A DNA stretch of 64,000 bases from SZAS-7 sp964514655 (GTDB lineage Bacteria > Chlamydiota > Chlamydiia > Chlamydiales > FEN-1388): assembly GCA_964514655.1 (NCBI GenBank), contig CAZEQY010000002.1, positions 128,382 to 192,381 on the forward strand, given 5' to 3'. Shown one piece after another: positions 44,191 through 52,323 of the stretch. Under the pieces are notes generated by a model, which ran no database searches, was not told where the DNA came from, and was given only the letters and a program-made list of their open reading frames with translations. Positions within the stretch are counted from its first letter, which is position 1, and each line of letters opens with the position of its first letter. Position numbers and translations under genes: made by a program.

Positions 44191-45330
44191 ATGGCATATT
44201 CATATAGAGTTGAAGCTCCCCGAAACTTTGGATCTTCAATCGAGGCCCTTAAGCAACAAGAGGGACTACTAGACAACGCGAAACTCGCACGCAAAGAAAT
44301 CGCATCACTTCAAGCTGGTGTAAAAGCCCTACAAGTTACCCTATCTAGCAACAAAGAAGCAACAAGAGCGCAAATTACAACCATTTTTTCATCGCTAAAA
44401 GAAGTTGAAACTGTTGTCGCACAAGCACTTCCTGTAGTACGCGAAAGAGCTACACAAGTAATGCCTGCTCCAAACACTCTACCATTCGTGGGCAGAGTCG
44501 TTAACAAAGTAAACCGATTTATGCACAAAGAATTTTATGCTGTAAGTGCTGCTCAAAACGAACTTGAAAAAGTTCAAGCACAAATAGCAAAAGCCAAGCT
44601 AAAGGCTGAAAATAAGCAAACAGAATTTACTTCTAAAACCGATGCACTTGCTCTTAACACTCGCAGCAAAACGCTTGAAGCACCAAAAGAATCAAAAGTT
44701 ACCTATCAAGAACTAAAAGAAGGCATGCCAGACGTAAAAAGCGTTACCGTGAATGGTAAAAGACAAAACTCTCCAAAAGAACTTTTCACCGCACTTGAAC
44801 AGCTTTTTGGCATGGCCCACGACGAGTCTCGCATTAACGCTCGCCTTGAGACATTTGGCGATAAGCAAGGGTCAGCTCCAGAATCATTTGCCGGCGATAC
44901 TAGAGATCTACAAGCTCTTAAGTATGCAGCTCAAGGCCAGTTCTCTTTAGCTACAAAAGCTCTTGCAGACTACTGTAAGCAAAAAGAGTTTCGCCTTCAT
45001 AACACAAGTGGCCACTTCTTTGTAGCAGGATCTGGTGACAAGGATAGAACTGTTTCTTTTGCAAAATCTGCCGATGGTGATGTAGTCGTTACGATCAAAA
45101 CAAAAACATCACTTTTACGAAAAGAAGGCGATGAGTCTTATGTAGCTACTTTAACAGTTTCACAGGTAACAACTCTTGGCGCCGATGGGACTGCAAAATC
45201 AAGCAAGTTCGTGATTTCAGACATCAAACCAACGATGAACCTCATGAAATACGACTTTAAGCGCCTTGAACTTTTTGCCCCAGAACAGGCAGAAATCATC
45301 GCAACAGAAGCCCAAGCTTCCGCTAACTAA
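44191..45330 (+). CDS. Hypothetical coiled-coil protein
   Basis: A 379-aa protein I do not recognise. Residues ~15-75 and ~118-150 are charged and heptad-like (coiled coil). The second half is mixed alpha/beta with a strand-rich region near residues 275-335 (SFAKSADGDVVVTIKTKTS, YVATLTVSQVT). It has no signal peptide and no transmembrane segment. It occupies the position of the unknown gene between lpxD and pdhA in Chlamydia (CT244), but I cannot tell whether it is homologous. It has its own promoter, a strong RBS and a hairpin terminator. Confidence 0.75.
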   Translation: MAYSYRVEAPRNFGSSIEALKQQEGLLDNAKLARKEIASLQAGVKALQVTLSSNKEATRAQITTIFSSLKEVETVVAQALPVVRERATQVMPAPNTLPFVGRVVNKVNRFMHKEFYAVSAAQNELEKVQAQIAKAKLKAENKQTEFTSKTDALALNTRSKTLEAPKESKVTYQELKEGMPDVKSVTVNGKRQNSPKELFTALEQLFGMAHDESRINARLETFGDKQGSAPESFAGDTRDLQALKYAAQGQFSLATKALADYCKQKEFRLHNTSGHFFVAGSGDKDRTVSFAKSADGDVVVTIKTKTSLLRKEGDESYVATLTVSQVTTLGADGTAKSSKFVISDIKPTMNLMKYDFKRLELFAPEQAEIIATEAQASAN

Positions 45331-45340
45331 TTCATTCTAT

Positions 45341-45365
45341 TGCCCTCACATTTCTTGTGAGGGCA
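45341..45365 (+). terminator. Hairpin terminator after the 379-aa gene
   Basis: Perfect 9-bp stem tgccctcac / gtgagggca with loop atttctt, eleven bases after the stop. A near-identical hairpin is found at 45604-45628, so the pair brackets a palindrome. Confidence 0.65.
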
Positions 45366-45409
45366 TCTCGAGTTTGGGCATTTGCAATTTGCGAGCTTAA
45401 AGCTCGCTC

Positions 45410-45577
45410 TGGAGTGCGGTAATTTTTTTACCGCTCTTAATTTTCGACCACACACCTTGCCCTCGTAAACGTCCAGTACATACAAATACCCTCATTACCT
45501 GCCTTTTAGCTTTGGAGGCAATTGTTGCGACGGCACGTGGTCGAAAATTGAGAGCGGTAAATAATTACCGCACTCCA
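45410..45577. repeat. Palindrome with 42-base arms (ggagtgcggtaa type)
   Basis: Arms at 45410-45451 and 45537-45577 pair with one gap and two mismatches. Each arm contains the smaller inverted word gcggtaa..ttaccgc and ends in cgaccac / gtggtcg. Weaker complementarity extends outward to gggcatttgc at about 45375-45384 and its complement near 45601-45608. It lies between the convergent 379-aa and pdhC genes, inside a pair of identical-stem hairpins. No gene is visible in this 300-base gap. Confidence 0.82.
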
Positions 45578-45603
45578 AAGAAGCCTTCAGCTTCACACGC
45601 AAA

Positions 45604-45628
45604 TGCCCTCACACCTCTTGTGAGGGCA
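45604..45628. terminator. Second copy of the gccctcac hairpin, before pdhC end
   Basis: Stem tgccctcac / gtgagggca with loop acctctt, followed on the plus strand by TCTTTATTT. It sits eight bases beyond the pdhC stop and may terminate both directions. It duplicates the hairpin at 45341-45365. Confidence 0.65.
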
Positions 45629-45635
45629 TCTTTAT

Positions 45636-46817
45636 TTACTCAGATAAAAATAAGATAGGGTTTTCGATAAGTTGCTTGAGCGTGCGCATAAATTGGGCAG
45701 CTTCAGCGCCGTCGATAATGCGGTGGTCACATGAGAGAGTAAGCGTCATCCTCTTGCCTGGAACTACCTGGCCATTCTTTACCACAGGAACGTCGCTCGC
45801 CGCGCCTACGCCTAAAATGGCGCCCTGAGGTGGGTTGATAATCGCTGACATCTCATCAATGCCAAACATACCGAGGTTTGATAGGGTGAAAGAGCCGCCC
45901 TGATACTCTTCAGGCTTGAGCTTGCCTTCGCGCGCCTTAGAGGCAAGGAGCTTTACTTCTTGCGATAGCACAGTAAGGCTTTTGTTGCTTGCATCAGCGA
46001 CAATAGGGGTAATAAGCCCACCGGGGATTGTCACTGCAACACATATGTCAACGCGGTTAAAGCGAATTGCCGCTTTCTTTTGAGCGTCGTAGCCAGAGTT
46101 TACTTCCGGATGTTTTTTGAGGGCAATAGCACACGCTTTAACGATAAAGTCGTTAATCGTCACATTGCGCTCTAGACGCTTTAGCTCTTCTCGAAGCTGC
46201 GATATTGGCAATGCGTCAACCTCTTGACGTACATAAAAGTGGGGGATTGTGCTCTTTGATTCCTGCAGCCTTGCACCGATAACAGCGCGCATTGGCGATA
46301 AAGGCTCATAAGTAATACCTGCTTTTGGAGCTGCAACTTGAGGAGGTGCTTGCTCTAAATCGCGGCTCATGATGCGCCCACGAGGGCCAGTGCCTGCAAC
46401 CTGGTTCAAGTCGATTTGCTTATCTTTAGCAAGCTTTTTAGCAAGAGGAGAGGCTAAGACGCGATCTTGCTTTGCAACTGGAGCTGCAACCTTTGCAGCA
46501 GCTGGGGCCTGAGCCTTTTCTTCTTTTGGTGCCTTTTGGCCAATAGCTTTTGGCGTGTAGCCTTCGATGCTCTCATCCATCGTTTCTGTAAAGATAGCAA
46601 TAGGGTCATTTACCTGAAGAGACTCGCCCTCTTTGCCAATAATTGCGCGGAGGTAGCCTTCATCTAACGCAGCGTGCTCAACAGTTGCTTTGTCAGTTGA
46701 TATTTCTAACATGACATCGCCCGATTCAACGCGGTCTCCAACTTTTTTATGCCACTTGGCAATAACGCCTTCGGTCATTGTTGGGGAAAGTTTTGGCATA
46801 TAGACTGTAAATGGCAT
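45636..46817 (-). CDS. pdhC: Pyruvate dehydrogenase E2, dihydrolipoamide acetyltransferase
   Basis: A 393-aa protein. A single lipoyl domain has Lys43 in STDKATVE. It is followed by an alanine/proline-rich linker, a peripheral subunit-binding domain (VLASPLAKKLAKDKQID, GTGPRGRIMSRDLE) and a catalytic acetyltransferase domain ending in DHRIIDGAEAA with the active-site His and Asp. It transfers acetyl to CoA. It is the third gene of the operon; E3 (lpd) is not in the window. Confidence 0.95.
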   Translation of the reverse strand: MPFTVYMPKLSPTMTEGVIAKWHKKVGDRVESGDVMLEISTDKATVEHAALDEGYLRAIIGKEGESLQVNDPIAIFTETMDESIEGYTPKAIGQKAPKEEKAQAPAAAKVAAPVAKQDRVLASPLAKKLAKDKQIDLNQVAGTGPRGRIMSRDLEQAPPQVAAPKAGITYEPLSPMRAVIGARLQESKSTIPHFYVRQEVDALPISQLREELKRLERNVTINDFIVKACAIALKKHPEVNSGYDAQKKAAIRFNRVDICVAVTIPGGLITPIVADASNKSLTVLSQEVKLLASKAREGKLKPEEYQGGSFTLSNLGMFGIDEMSAIINPPQGAILGVGAASDVPVVKNGQVVPGKRMTLTLSCDHRIIDGAEAAQFMRTLKQLIENPILFLSE

Positions 46818-46828
46818 AGGAAGTTCCT

Positions 46829-47809
46829 CTAGTTCACGGCTAATGTTGTAAGACAGGTATTTAAAATGCGCTCTACTGTTGGCAGGGTCTCTTTTTCAAG
46901 CACCTTGGAGTATGGCATTGGCGTTTCACGTTGGCATACGCGGGCAACTGGTGCATCGAGATAGTCAAGGCAATGTTCTTGAATCTGGAAGCCAACTTCA
47001 GCGCTGATGCCTGTAAAGATATGACCCTCTTCTACGCATACGCAAAAATGGGTTTTTTCTACTGATTCGCGGATTGTATCAAGATCTAGTGGCTTAATGC
47101 TCTGAAGGTCGATCAGTTCAGCAGAAATGCCGCGCTCTTCTAACTGGCTACATACCTCTTTACAGAGCTTTACCATGCGTCCATGAGCTACGATGGTAAT
47201 ATCGGTTCCTTCAATAACCCTATTTGCTTTGCCAAAGGGGACCAAATACTCTTCAGTTGGAATTTCCATCTTGTCGTTGTACAAAAGCTCTGACTCCAAA
47301 TAGATCACAGGGTTATTGGAGCGAATGGCGCTCTTTAATAGCCCTTTTGCGTTGTAGGAGTTTGACGGCGCCACGATAATAAGCCCGGGCAAGTTGCCGT
47401 AGATAGCCTCTACACAGTGAGAGTGCTGGCACGACACCTGAGCTGCAGCACCATTTGGCCCACGAAAAACAATAGGCACTGAAAATCGACCGCCAGACAT
47501 ATAGTACATCTTGCAAGCGTGAGAGATGATCTGGTCTGCCGCAACGAATGAGAAGTTAAAACTCATAAACTCGACAATAGGGCGAAGACCTGTCATAGCA
47601 GCGCCGACACCAATACCTGCAAACCCATTTTCTGAAATTGGTGTGTCGATCACGCGTGTGGGGCCATATTTATCCAAAAGGCCCTTAGTTACTTTGTAGG
47701 CGCCATTGTATTCAGCTACCTCTTCACCCATGATGAAGACTGTGCTATCTCGACTCATTTCTTCGTCAATTGCCTGACGGATGGCTTCTCGCATTTCAAT
47801 AAGCTGCAT
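46829..47809 (-). CDS. pdhB: Pyruvate dehydrogenase E1 beta subunit
   Basis: A 326-aa protein of the transketolase pyrimidine and C-terminal domain type. Hallmarks are MGEEVAEYNGAYKVTKGL, TPISENGFAGIGVGAAM, the loop FRGPNGAAAQVSCQHSH and the C-terminal DLQSIKPLDLDTI. With PdhA it forms the thiamine-diphosphate E1 that decarboxylates pyruvate. It is 14 bases from pdhA and 11 from pdhC. Confidence 0.96.
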   Translation of the reverse strand: MQLIEMREAIRQAIDEEMSRDSTVFIMGEEVAEYNGAYKVTKGLLDKYGPTRVIDTPISENGFAGIGVGAAMTGLRPIVEFMSFNFSFVAADQIISHACKMYYMSGGRFSVPIVFRGPNGAAAQVSCQHSHCVEAIYGNLPGLIIVAPSNSYNAKGLLKSAIRSNNPVIYLESELLYNDKMEIPTEEYLVPFGKANRVIEGTDITIVAHGRMVKLCKEVCSQLEERGISAELIDLQSIKPLDLDTIRESVEKTHFCVCVEEGHIFTGISAEVGFQIQEHCLDYLDAPVARVCQRETPMPYSKVLEKETLPTVERILNTCLTTLAVN

Positions 47810-47823
47810 GTCAATATAATCCT

Positions 47824-48843
47824 TTATGGTGCAAATACATCTTGTTCAAGGGTTTCTACATCAGGCCATGGGCTTTCTTCAGCATATTCCAGGGCATCCA
47901 CAACGATATCTCGATTCTTTTTGTCCATTGCCTTGTATTCATCTTCTGTAAGAATCTCGCGATCAAAAAGCTCATTTCTAAAGAAGATGATAGGATCTCG
48001 TTCCATAGTCTCTTTAAGCTGTTCTTTTGTGCGATAAAGGCCCGGGTCAGAAATAGAGTGGCCACGAAAACGCTCGCCAACTACTTCGATAAGAACAGGT
48101 TTTCCGGTAGCTACGATCTCTTGGTAAGCCACTAAAAAGCCGCCGTAGCAGTTAAAGAAATCCATACCATCAAGACGGTAGTGGGAGATACCATAGGCCT
48201 TTGCGAGGTAGTAGGTAAGGTATTGATAGTTTGCAACGCCCCGAGAGATGTGCGTACCCATGCTCCACTGGTTATTTTCTACAACATACATACATGGTAT
48301 CTTCCAAAGCGCTGCCATGTTGAGCGACTCGTGAAGAGTACCTTGCGGCATAGCACCATCGCCCAAAAAGCAGAGGGCAATTTCGTCCTTTTTGCCAAGG
48401 TATTTGGAGCTAAAGCCGGCTCCTGTCGCAATAGGAAGCTGTCCGCCAACAATTCCAAAGCCGCCCAGCAGCCTATCATGGTACAGGTGCATAGAGCCAC
48501 CGCGACCTTTTGCATTACCGGTAGCCTTGCCGAATAGCTCTGCCATAATATCTCGTGGCGATACGCCCAAAAGAAGCGCAAGGGCGTGGCAGCGGTAGGT
48601 AGTAACAAACCAGTTATTGAGACCTACTGCCTGCAAACATGATGTCTGTATAGCCTCTTGCCCAACGTAGGAGTGAAAAAAGCCGCCGATGTTGCCTTGC
48701 TGGTAAGCAGCTTCAGCTCGAGTTTCGAAGTTGCGGATAAGAAGCATCTTGTCTAATCGGTCAAGAAGGATTTCCTTACCCAAAGCATCAACCACCGTCT
48801 GGTGAGACACATTATAAAATTCTAAAGGTTTTTCGCTAGTCAT
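47824..48843 (-). CDS. pdhA: Pyruvate dehydrogenase E1 alpha subunit
   Basis: A 339-aa protein binding thiamine diphosphate. The motif GDGAMPQGTLHESLNMAA supplies the Mg2+/ThDP ligands. RGHSISDPGLYR is the regulatory-loop region, and YVGQEAIQ lies near the N-terminus. It heads pdhABC. The operon is inverted relative to lpxD, whereas in Chlamydia trachomatis both are usually co-oriented. Confidence 0.96.
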   Translation of the reverse strand: MTSEKPLEFYNVSHQTVVDALGKEILLDRLDKMLLIRNFETRAEAAYQQGNIGGFFHSYVGQEAIQTSCLQAVGLNNWFVTTYRCHALALLLGVSPRDIMAELFGKATGNAKGRGGSMHLYHDRLLGGFGIVGGQLPIATGAGFSSKYLGKKDEIALCFLGDGAMPQGTLHESLNMAALWKIPCMYVVENNQWSMGTHISRGVANYQYLTYYLAKAYGISHYRLDGMDFFNCYGGFLVAYQEIVATGKPVLIEVVGERFRGHSISDPGLYRTKEQLKETMERDPIIFFRNELFDREILTEDEYKAMDKKNRDIVVDALEYAEESPWPDVETLEQDVFAP

Positions 48844-48933
48844 CTTCCTCTCTCAAATCAAAGACCTTATCATCTCTAAATTGGGCAAAAAAAGCAATGA
48901 AGGAAAGCTCCAAATCTGATAAGATTGCTACCT

Positions 48934-49620
48934 ATGAAATTTTGGAATAAGCTAATACATTTGTGGCGCAAGGAAGTGAAAGCTGAAATCGCCCCACAAA
49001 ATACAGGGCAAGAGCATATTGATAAAGTCATTCGTGGACTGCAAAAGCAGGGGTTTTTGCTGCCTTTAAATGACCCTAAAAACTATGAAGCCTTACTGCA
49101 AGATCTTGCTATTTCAGCAGCCTTTACCTTTCATATCATCGATAGAGAACAGGGTGCATTAGAGCTTATTGTGTTTTATCAAGATGGCAAAGTTGCAAAC
49201 CATGCTGTTGATGCAAAAGCCCCCTTTGATGAAAAGGCCTTTTTAGCAAAACATGCACCTGATGCAATACCTCTTAGCCAGCTTCAAGACGTCTCTGGCT
49301 GGCTTGACAACCATAACTGGCAAACAAAATCGCCGCTACTTACCCTTGATGCAATAGAAAAAAAGCTTGCTAAGCTTATGCGATCATGTCCTCACGGCGC
49401 CTACATGCTGCATACGCAAAATAAGTCTCTCACGCTATCGAGGCTAAGCCCCGGAGGCAAAATTGAGCACATGATCATCAACTTACAAAAGCGCCTTGGC
49501 TACTACTCCCTAGAAGTAGATGGCAAAGCCGTTGCAAGCACTAGATCAGAGTTCAAAAAGCGCCTGCAGCAGATGGGAAAGCCAATTAGACTGGTGCATG
49601 CAAATGACCTTCTGGGATGA
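48934..49620 (+). CDS. Hypothetical protein
   Basis: 228 aa from the ATG at 48934; the frame opens with a TTG three codons before, which is less likely. A soluble mixed alpha/beta protein, possibly with two similar halves (hydrophobic strand pairs around 60-85 and 150-185). I recognise no motif. It overlaps the methyltransferase-like gene by 17 bases, so the two are probably one operon. Confidence 0.6.
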   Translation: MKFWNKLIHLWRKEVKAEIAPQNTGQEHIDKVIRGLQKQGFLLPLNDPKNYEALLQDLAISAAFTFHIIDREQGALELIVFYQDGKVANHAVDAKAPFDEKAFLAKHAPDAIPLSQLQDVSGWLDNHNWQTKSPLLTLDAIEKKLAKLMRSCPHGAYMLHTQNKSLTLSRLSPGGKIEHMIINLQKRLGYYSLEVDGKAVASTRSEFKKRLQQMGKPIRLVHANDLLG

Positions 49621-50266
49621 TCTTAGCACCTTTATGTGGGTGCGCTACTTTAACTTTATAGACTTTGTCAAAACGGTCTTTCGCTATTACCGCAAGCCCA
49701 AATTTGCTCTTGTTGACAGCACGCTTTTATTGCGCTATTTTTTTAAAAGCCCTTATAGGATAGGTAGGGAATACAAATCGAGTGAACCCTACGGCGAGAC
49801 GCCGCTTGTGACCTTAGACACCATCTTGAGCCACTGTCCTATCGGTCCAGATGATGTTGCCTTTGAGCTTGGCTGTGGGCGAGCTCGCGCATGCTTTTGG
49901 CTTAGCCTCTACAAGGGCTATAAAACTGTCGGCATTGAATATATACCGGCATTTGTAGAAAGAGCTGAGCAGCTTGCCAAATTTTATGATGTCAAAAACA
50001 TTGAATTTCGGTTGGGAGATATTCTTACAGCTGATTTATCAGAGGCTACATGGATCTACCTCTTTGGCTCAGCCTTGCCGGATGAAACCATCACCAAGCT
50101 CACAAAGCGCCTTGAAAAGCTAAAGCCGGGCACCAAAATCATCACCATAAGCTACCCACTTTCAGCCTACACATCTAACGACATCATCAAAGTTAACCAA
50201 ACCTTAGATGTCTCGTTCCCATGGGGAGAGACCCAGGCTTTTATCCAAGAGGTTGGGGGATCTTGA
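49604..50266 (+). CDS. Class I SAM methyltransferase, DOT1-like topology
   Basis: 220 aa from the ATG at 49604 (49598 is an alternative). The SAM-binding motif I is FELGCGRARACFWL and the acidic residue after strand 2 is in VGIEYIP. Later blocks RLGDILTADLS and LKPGTKIITISYPL follow the order seen in DOT1-type methyltransferases (GDFL, then a strand, then LK-x-G-x-x-I-V-S-S). A generic methyltransferase is the safe call; resemblance to histone methyltransferase DOT1 is a hint only. The N-terminal ~40 residues contain a hydrophobic/aromatic stretch (FMWVRYFNFIDFV). Confidence 0.68.
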   Translation: MTFWDDLSTFMWVRYFNFIDFVKTVFRYYRKPKFALVDSTLLLRYFFKSPYRIGREYKSSEPYGETPLVTLDTILSHCPIGPDDVAFELGCGRARACFWLSLYKGYKTVGIEYIPAFVERAEQLAKFYDVKNIEFRLGDILTADLSEATWIYLFGSALPDETITKLTKRLEKLKPGTKIITISYPLSAYTSNDIIKVNQTLDVSFPWGETQAFIQEVGGS

Positions 50267-50271
50267 TCAAA

Positions 50272-50377
50272 AACAAGATAAGCAGGATCGCAAGCGGCAA
50301 GATATGCAGGATAAACACAATCGATAATATCGTTATATCATTATTACCGTTTTGTATTTGATCCTGCTTATCTTGTT
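50272..50377. repeat. CAGGATC-family palindromic element, copy 3
   Basis: Perfect 18-base outer arms (50272-50289 and 50360-50377, aacaagataagcaggatc). The centre repeats the atcgttat / attattaccgttttgtat words also present in copy 2. It is shorter than copies 1 and 2. It fills the gap between the convergent methyltransferase and translocator genes. Confidence 0.78.
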
Positions 50378-50382
50378 AAGTA

Positions 50383-50946
50383 CTAGCCGCGGGCGAGGCC
50401 TTGTTTTTGGCCTTCTGTTTCGCGGATGAAGTCGTAGATTTTGCGGAGCGCTTCTTGGATTTGGGCGTCGCTATTCTTGACGTCGTTGAGGTTATATTCG
50501 TATGAGGACTTTGCAAGTTCGCTAAAGGCCTGATACTGTGTTTTAAAGCCCTGATCTCGCGTATCAAGAAACTGCTTAGCAAGCTCTGCAAGCTTAGAAA
50601 AGCCTTCCATCTCTTTAAAGGCTGCGTTGTTTTGAAGATCGAGGTTTTTATGCAGAGTAGAGATTGTAAGGATCTCTAAAGCAGCCTTTGCAAGTGGAAC
50701 AAAGGTTACAGGAAGTCTTGTCCAGTCATAAAGAGCTGCGTGATCACGCACTGAATCCATCCAGAAGGAGCGAGTTTTATTTGCTAGATCGGATGAAAGC
50801 TCTTTCATTTCAGCTGAATACTCAATCAGCATCTGGGCAATCTGCTGCACAATTTTTTCGTAGTTAATATCATCTTCCTCTTCATACAGCTCATAGTGCT
50901 GGTTGAATGGATCAATTGGGCGATAAGAGTCAATTATACCTGTCAT
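50383..50946 (-). CDS. Putative type III translocator, CopD-like (short)
   Basis: A 187-aa protein with a helical N-terminal half, a single moderately hydrophobic segment (LPVTFVPLAKAALEILTIST, about residue 77-96) and a helical tail. It is the last gene of the four-gene operon whose order matches the chlamydial lcrH/copB/copD locus, and so occupies the CopD (YopD-like minor translocator) position. It is less than half the length of Chlamydia CopD, so homology is by position and architecture only. GAGGTG precedes the ATG. Confidence 0.5.
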   Translation of the reverse strand: MTGIIDSYRPIDPFNQHYELYEEEDDINYEKIVQQIAQMLIEYSAEMKELSSDLANKTRSFWMDSVRDHAALYDWTRLPVTFVPLAKAALEILTISTLHKNLDLQNNAAFKEMEGFSKLAELAKQFLDTRDQGFKTQYQAFSELAKSSYEYNLNDVKNSDAQIQEALRKIYDFIRETEGQKQGLARG

Positions 50947-50961
50947 ACTACACCTCTATTT

Positions 50962-51936
50962 TTAAGACATTGAACGCGCAATTTCGCGCATTGTATCGTC
51001 ATTTCGCTCTTCAACTTCATGAGTCATCTCATTATGCTGAAGAAGAGTTCTTACTGAATTTTGGATACCCAAAATCCAGTTATTTACATCCTGCTGGCTG
51101 ATTGTTGCAAGGCCGCCAAGGGCTACCATTACCGATTTATGAACGTTTTGGCGCCATTCGTAGACACTTTTTACAGCACTAGTTGCTACTTGTGCTACTT
51201 TTAGACCGTATGTTGCAGCATGAGCGGGAGAGATAGCAAAGGCAAGTGCCATCGAAACGCCTGAGCAAAAGAGGTTAATGCGCATCATATAGGTCTCTTG
51301 TCGCTCGTTATCTCCTTTTGCAAGCCACGTAGCTACAGCCCTTTTTGCAGCATCATCTAGCGCATGATCAAGGATAAGGAGTGAGCCTACCAAAATAGCA
51401 CTCGCTCCAAGCGTTGCAAATCCCATAGCAACACCTACTACGCCGGCTGCAATAAGGCCAAGAGATAAAAGCGACTTTTCAACCTTATCCCAAAGACCAC
51501 GCTTTTGGTTGAGATCAATTTGTTTTTGCATCTCTTCCATGCGTTCATTTTCAATAGTTTTTAAAAAGGCGCGCTCAGAGTTAAATAGGTCGCGCTCAAT
51601 CCTTAGATTTTGTGAAAACACCTTTTGCGTGGCAAGGTAGAGTTCATTGAGGACATTTTCTATGTTAGAAAGATCCGGCTCGTCACTCCCATGAATAAGC
51701 TTCTTTAAATTGGGGTCAGCATCAGCGCTTAAGGGCTTTGGCACATCTAAGACGGGGATAGAAGTTGGCTTAGAGCGAGTAGAAATAAGCCCGGACAAGC
51801 TATCAAGAGCCTTTGATGTAGTGTCGTAGGTAAAAACTTGAGTGACAGATGGTGGGGGAGTATATCCGGCGCCACGCTTATAAAAGTCTGTCTCTAGTGC
51901 TTTCATTCTTGTATCAAGATCAACACCATCAACCAT
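50962..51936 (-). CDS. Putative type III translocator, CopB/YopB-like
   Basis: 324 aa from the ATG at 51936, chosen for the GGAGG six bases upstream. A helical, coiled-coil N-terminal half (to ~165) is followed by two long hydrophobic helices (LGLIAAGVVGVAMGFATLGA.. and a second near FCSGVSMALAFAISPAHA) and a helical tail. This is the pore-forming translocator architecture (YopB/SipB/CopB). It overlaps the TPR chaperone gene by eight bases; such chaperones bind translocators before secretion. It is shorter than Chlamydia CopB (about 490 aa). Confidence 0.68.
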   Translation of the reverse strand: MVDGVDLDTRMKALETDFYKRGAGYTPPPSVTQVFTYDTTSKALDSLSGLISTRSKPTSIPVLDVPKPLSADADPNLKKLIHGSDEPDLSNIENVLNELYLATQKVFSQNLRIERDLFNSERAFLKTIENERMEEMQKQIDLNQKRGLWDKVEKSLLSLGLIAAGVVGVAMGFATLGASAILVGSLLILDHALDDAAKRAVATWLAKGDNERQETYMMRINLFCSGVSMALAFAISPAHAATYGLKVAQVATSAVKSVYEWRQNVHKSVMVALGGLATISQQDVNNWILGIQNSVRTLLQHNEMTHEVEERNDDTMREIARSMS

Positions 51937-52318
51937 GTGATACCTCCACAATTCTCTCTTTTATTACATCAACTTGACCTAAAAAGGCAGCAAATTTTTC
52001 TGTTTTTGCTTTTTTTTCAGCTTCTTTTATTACTATCTCGGCAAGATCATGTGAACCAAGACGACTTAAAGCCTCTGCCCAGTAAGCATATGGACGGGGA
52101 TCTTCCGGGCGGGTAATGCAGGCTATCTCAAAAGCATGCGCTGCATCTTTATCGTTACCTGTCATCATTAAACTTGAGCCTAGTCCATACCAGTATTCGC
52201 TTTTATTTGGCAGATACATCACAAGCTGGCGAAAGGTATCGATAGCCTTTTGCCACTGTCCTTGCTGGTAGCAGCCATACGCAAAATTGTGTAACACAAG
52301 CTCTGTAGACTCATCCAT
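51929..52318 (-). CDS. Type III secretion chaperone, SycD/LcrH family
   Basis: 129 aa from the ATG at 52318, which follows GGGAGAAG and starts five bases after the upstream stop; the longer frame would overlap that gene. Three TPRs are clear: HNFAYGCYQQGQWQKAIDTF, then YWYGLGSSLMMTGNDKDAAH, then YAYWAEALSRLG. The pattern is that of LcrH/SycD/IpgC chaperones of translocators. Its own clients are probably the two downstream proteins. Confidence 0.8.
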   Translation of the reverse strand: MDESTELVLHNFAYGCYQQGQWQKAIDTFRQLVMYLPNKSEYWYGLGSSLMMTGNDKDAAHAFEIACITRPEDPRPYAYWAEALSRLGSHDLAEIVIKEAEKKAKTEKFAAFLGQVDVIKERIVEVSHG

Positions 52319-52323
52319 GTATG

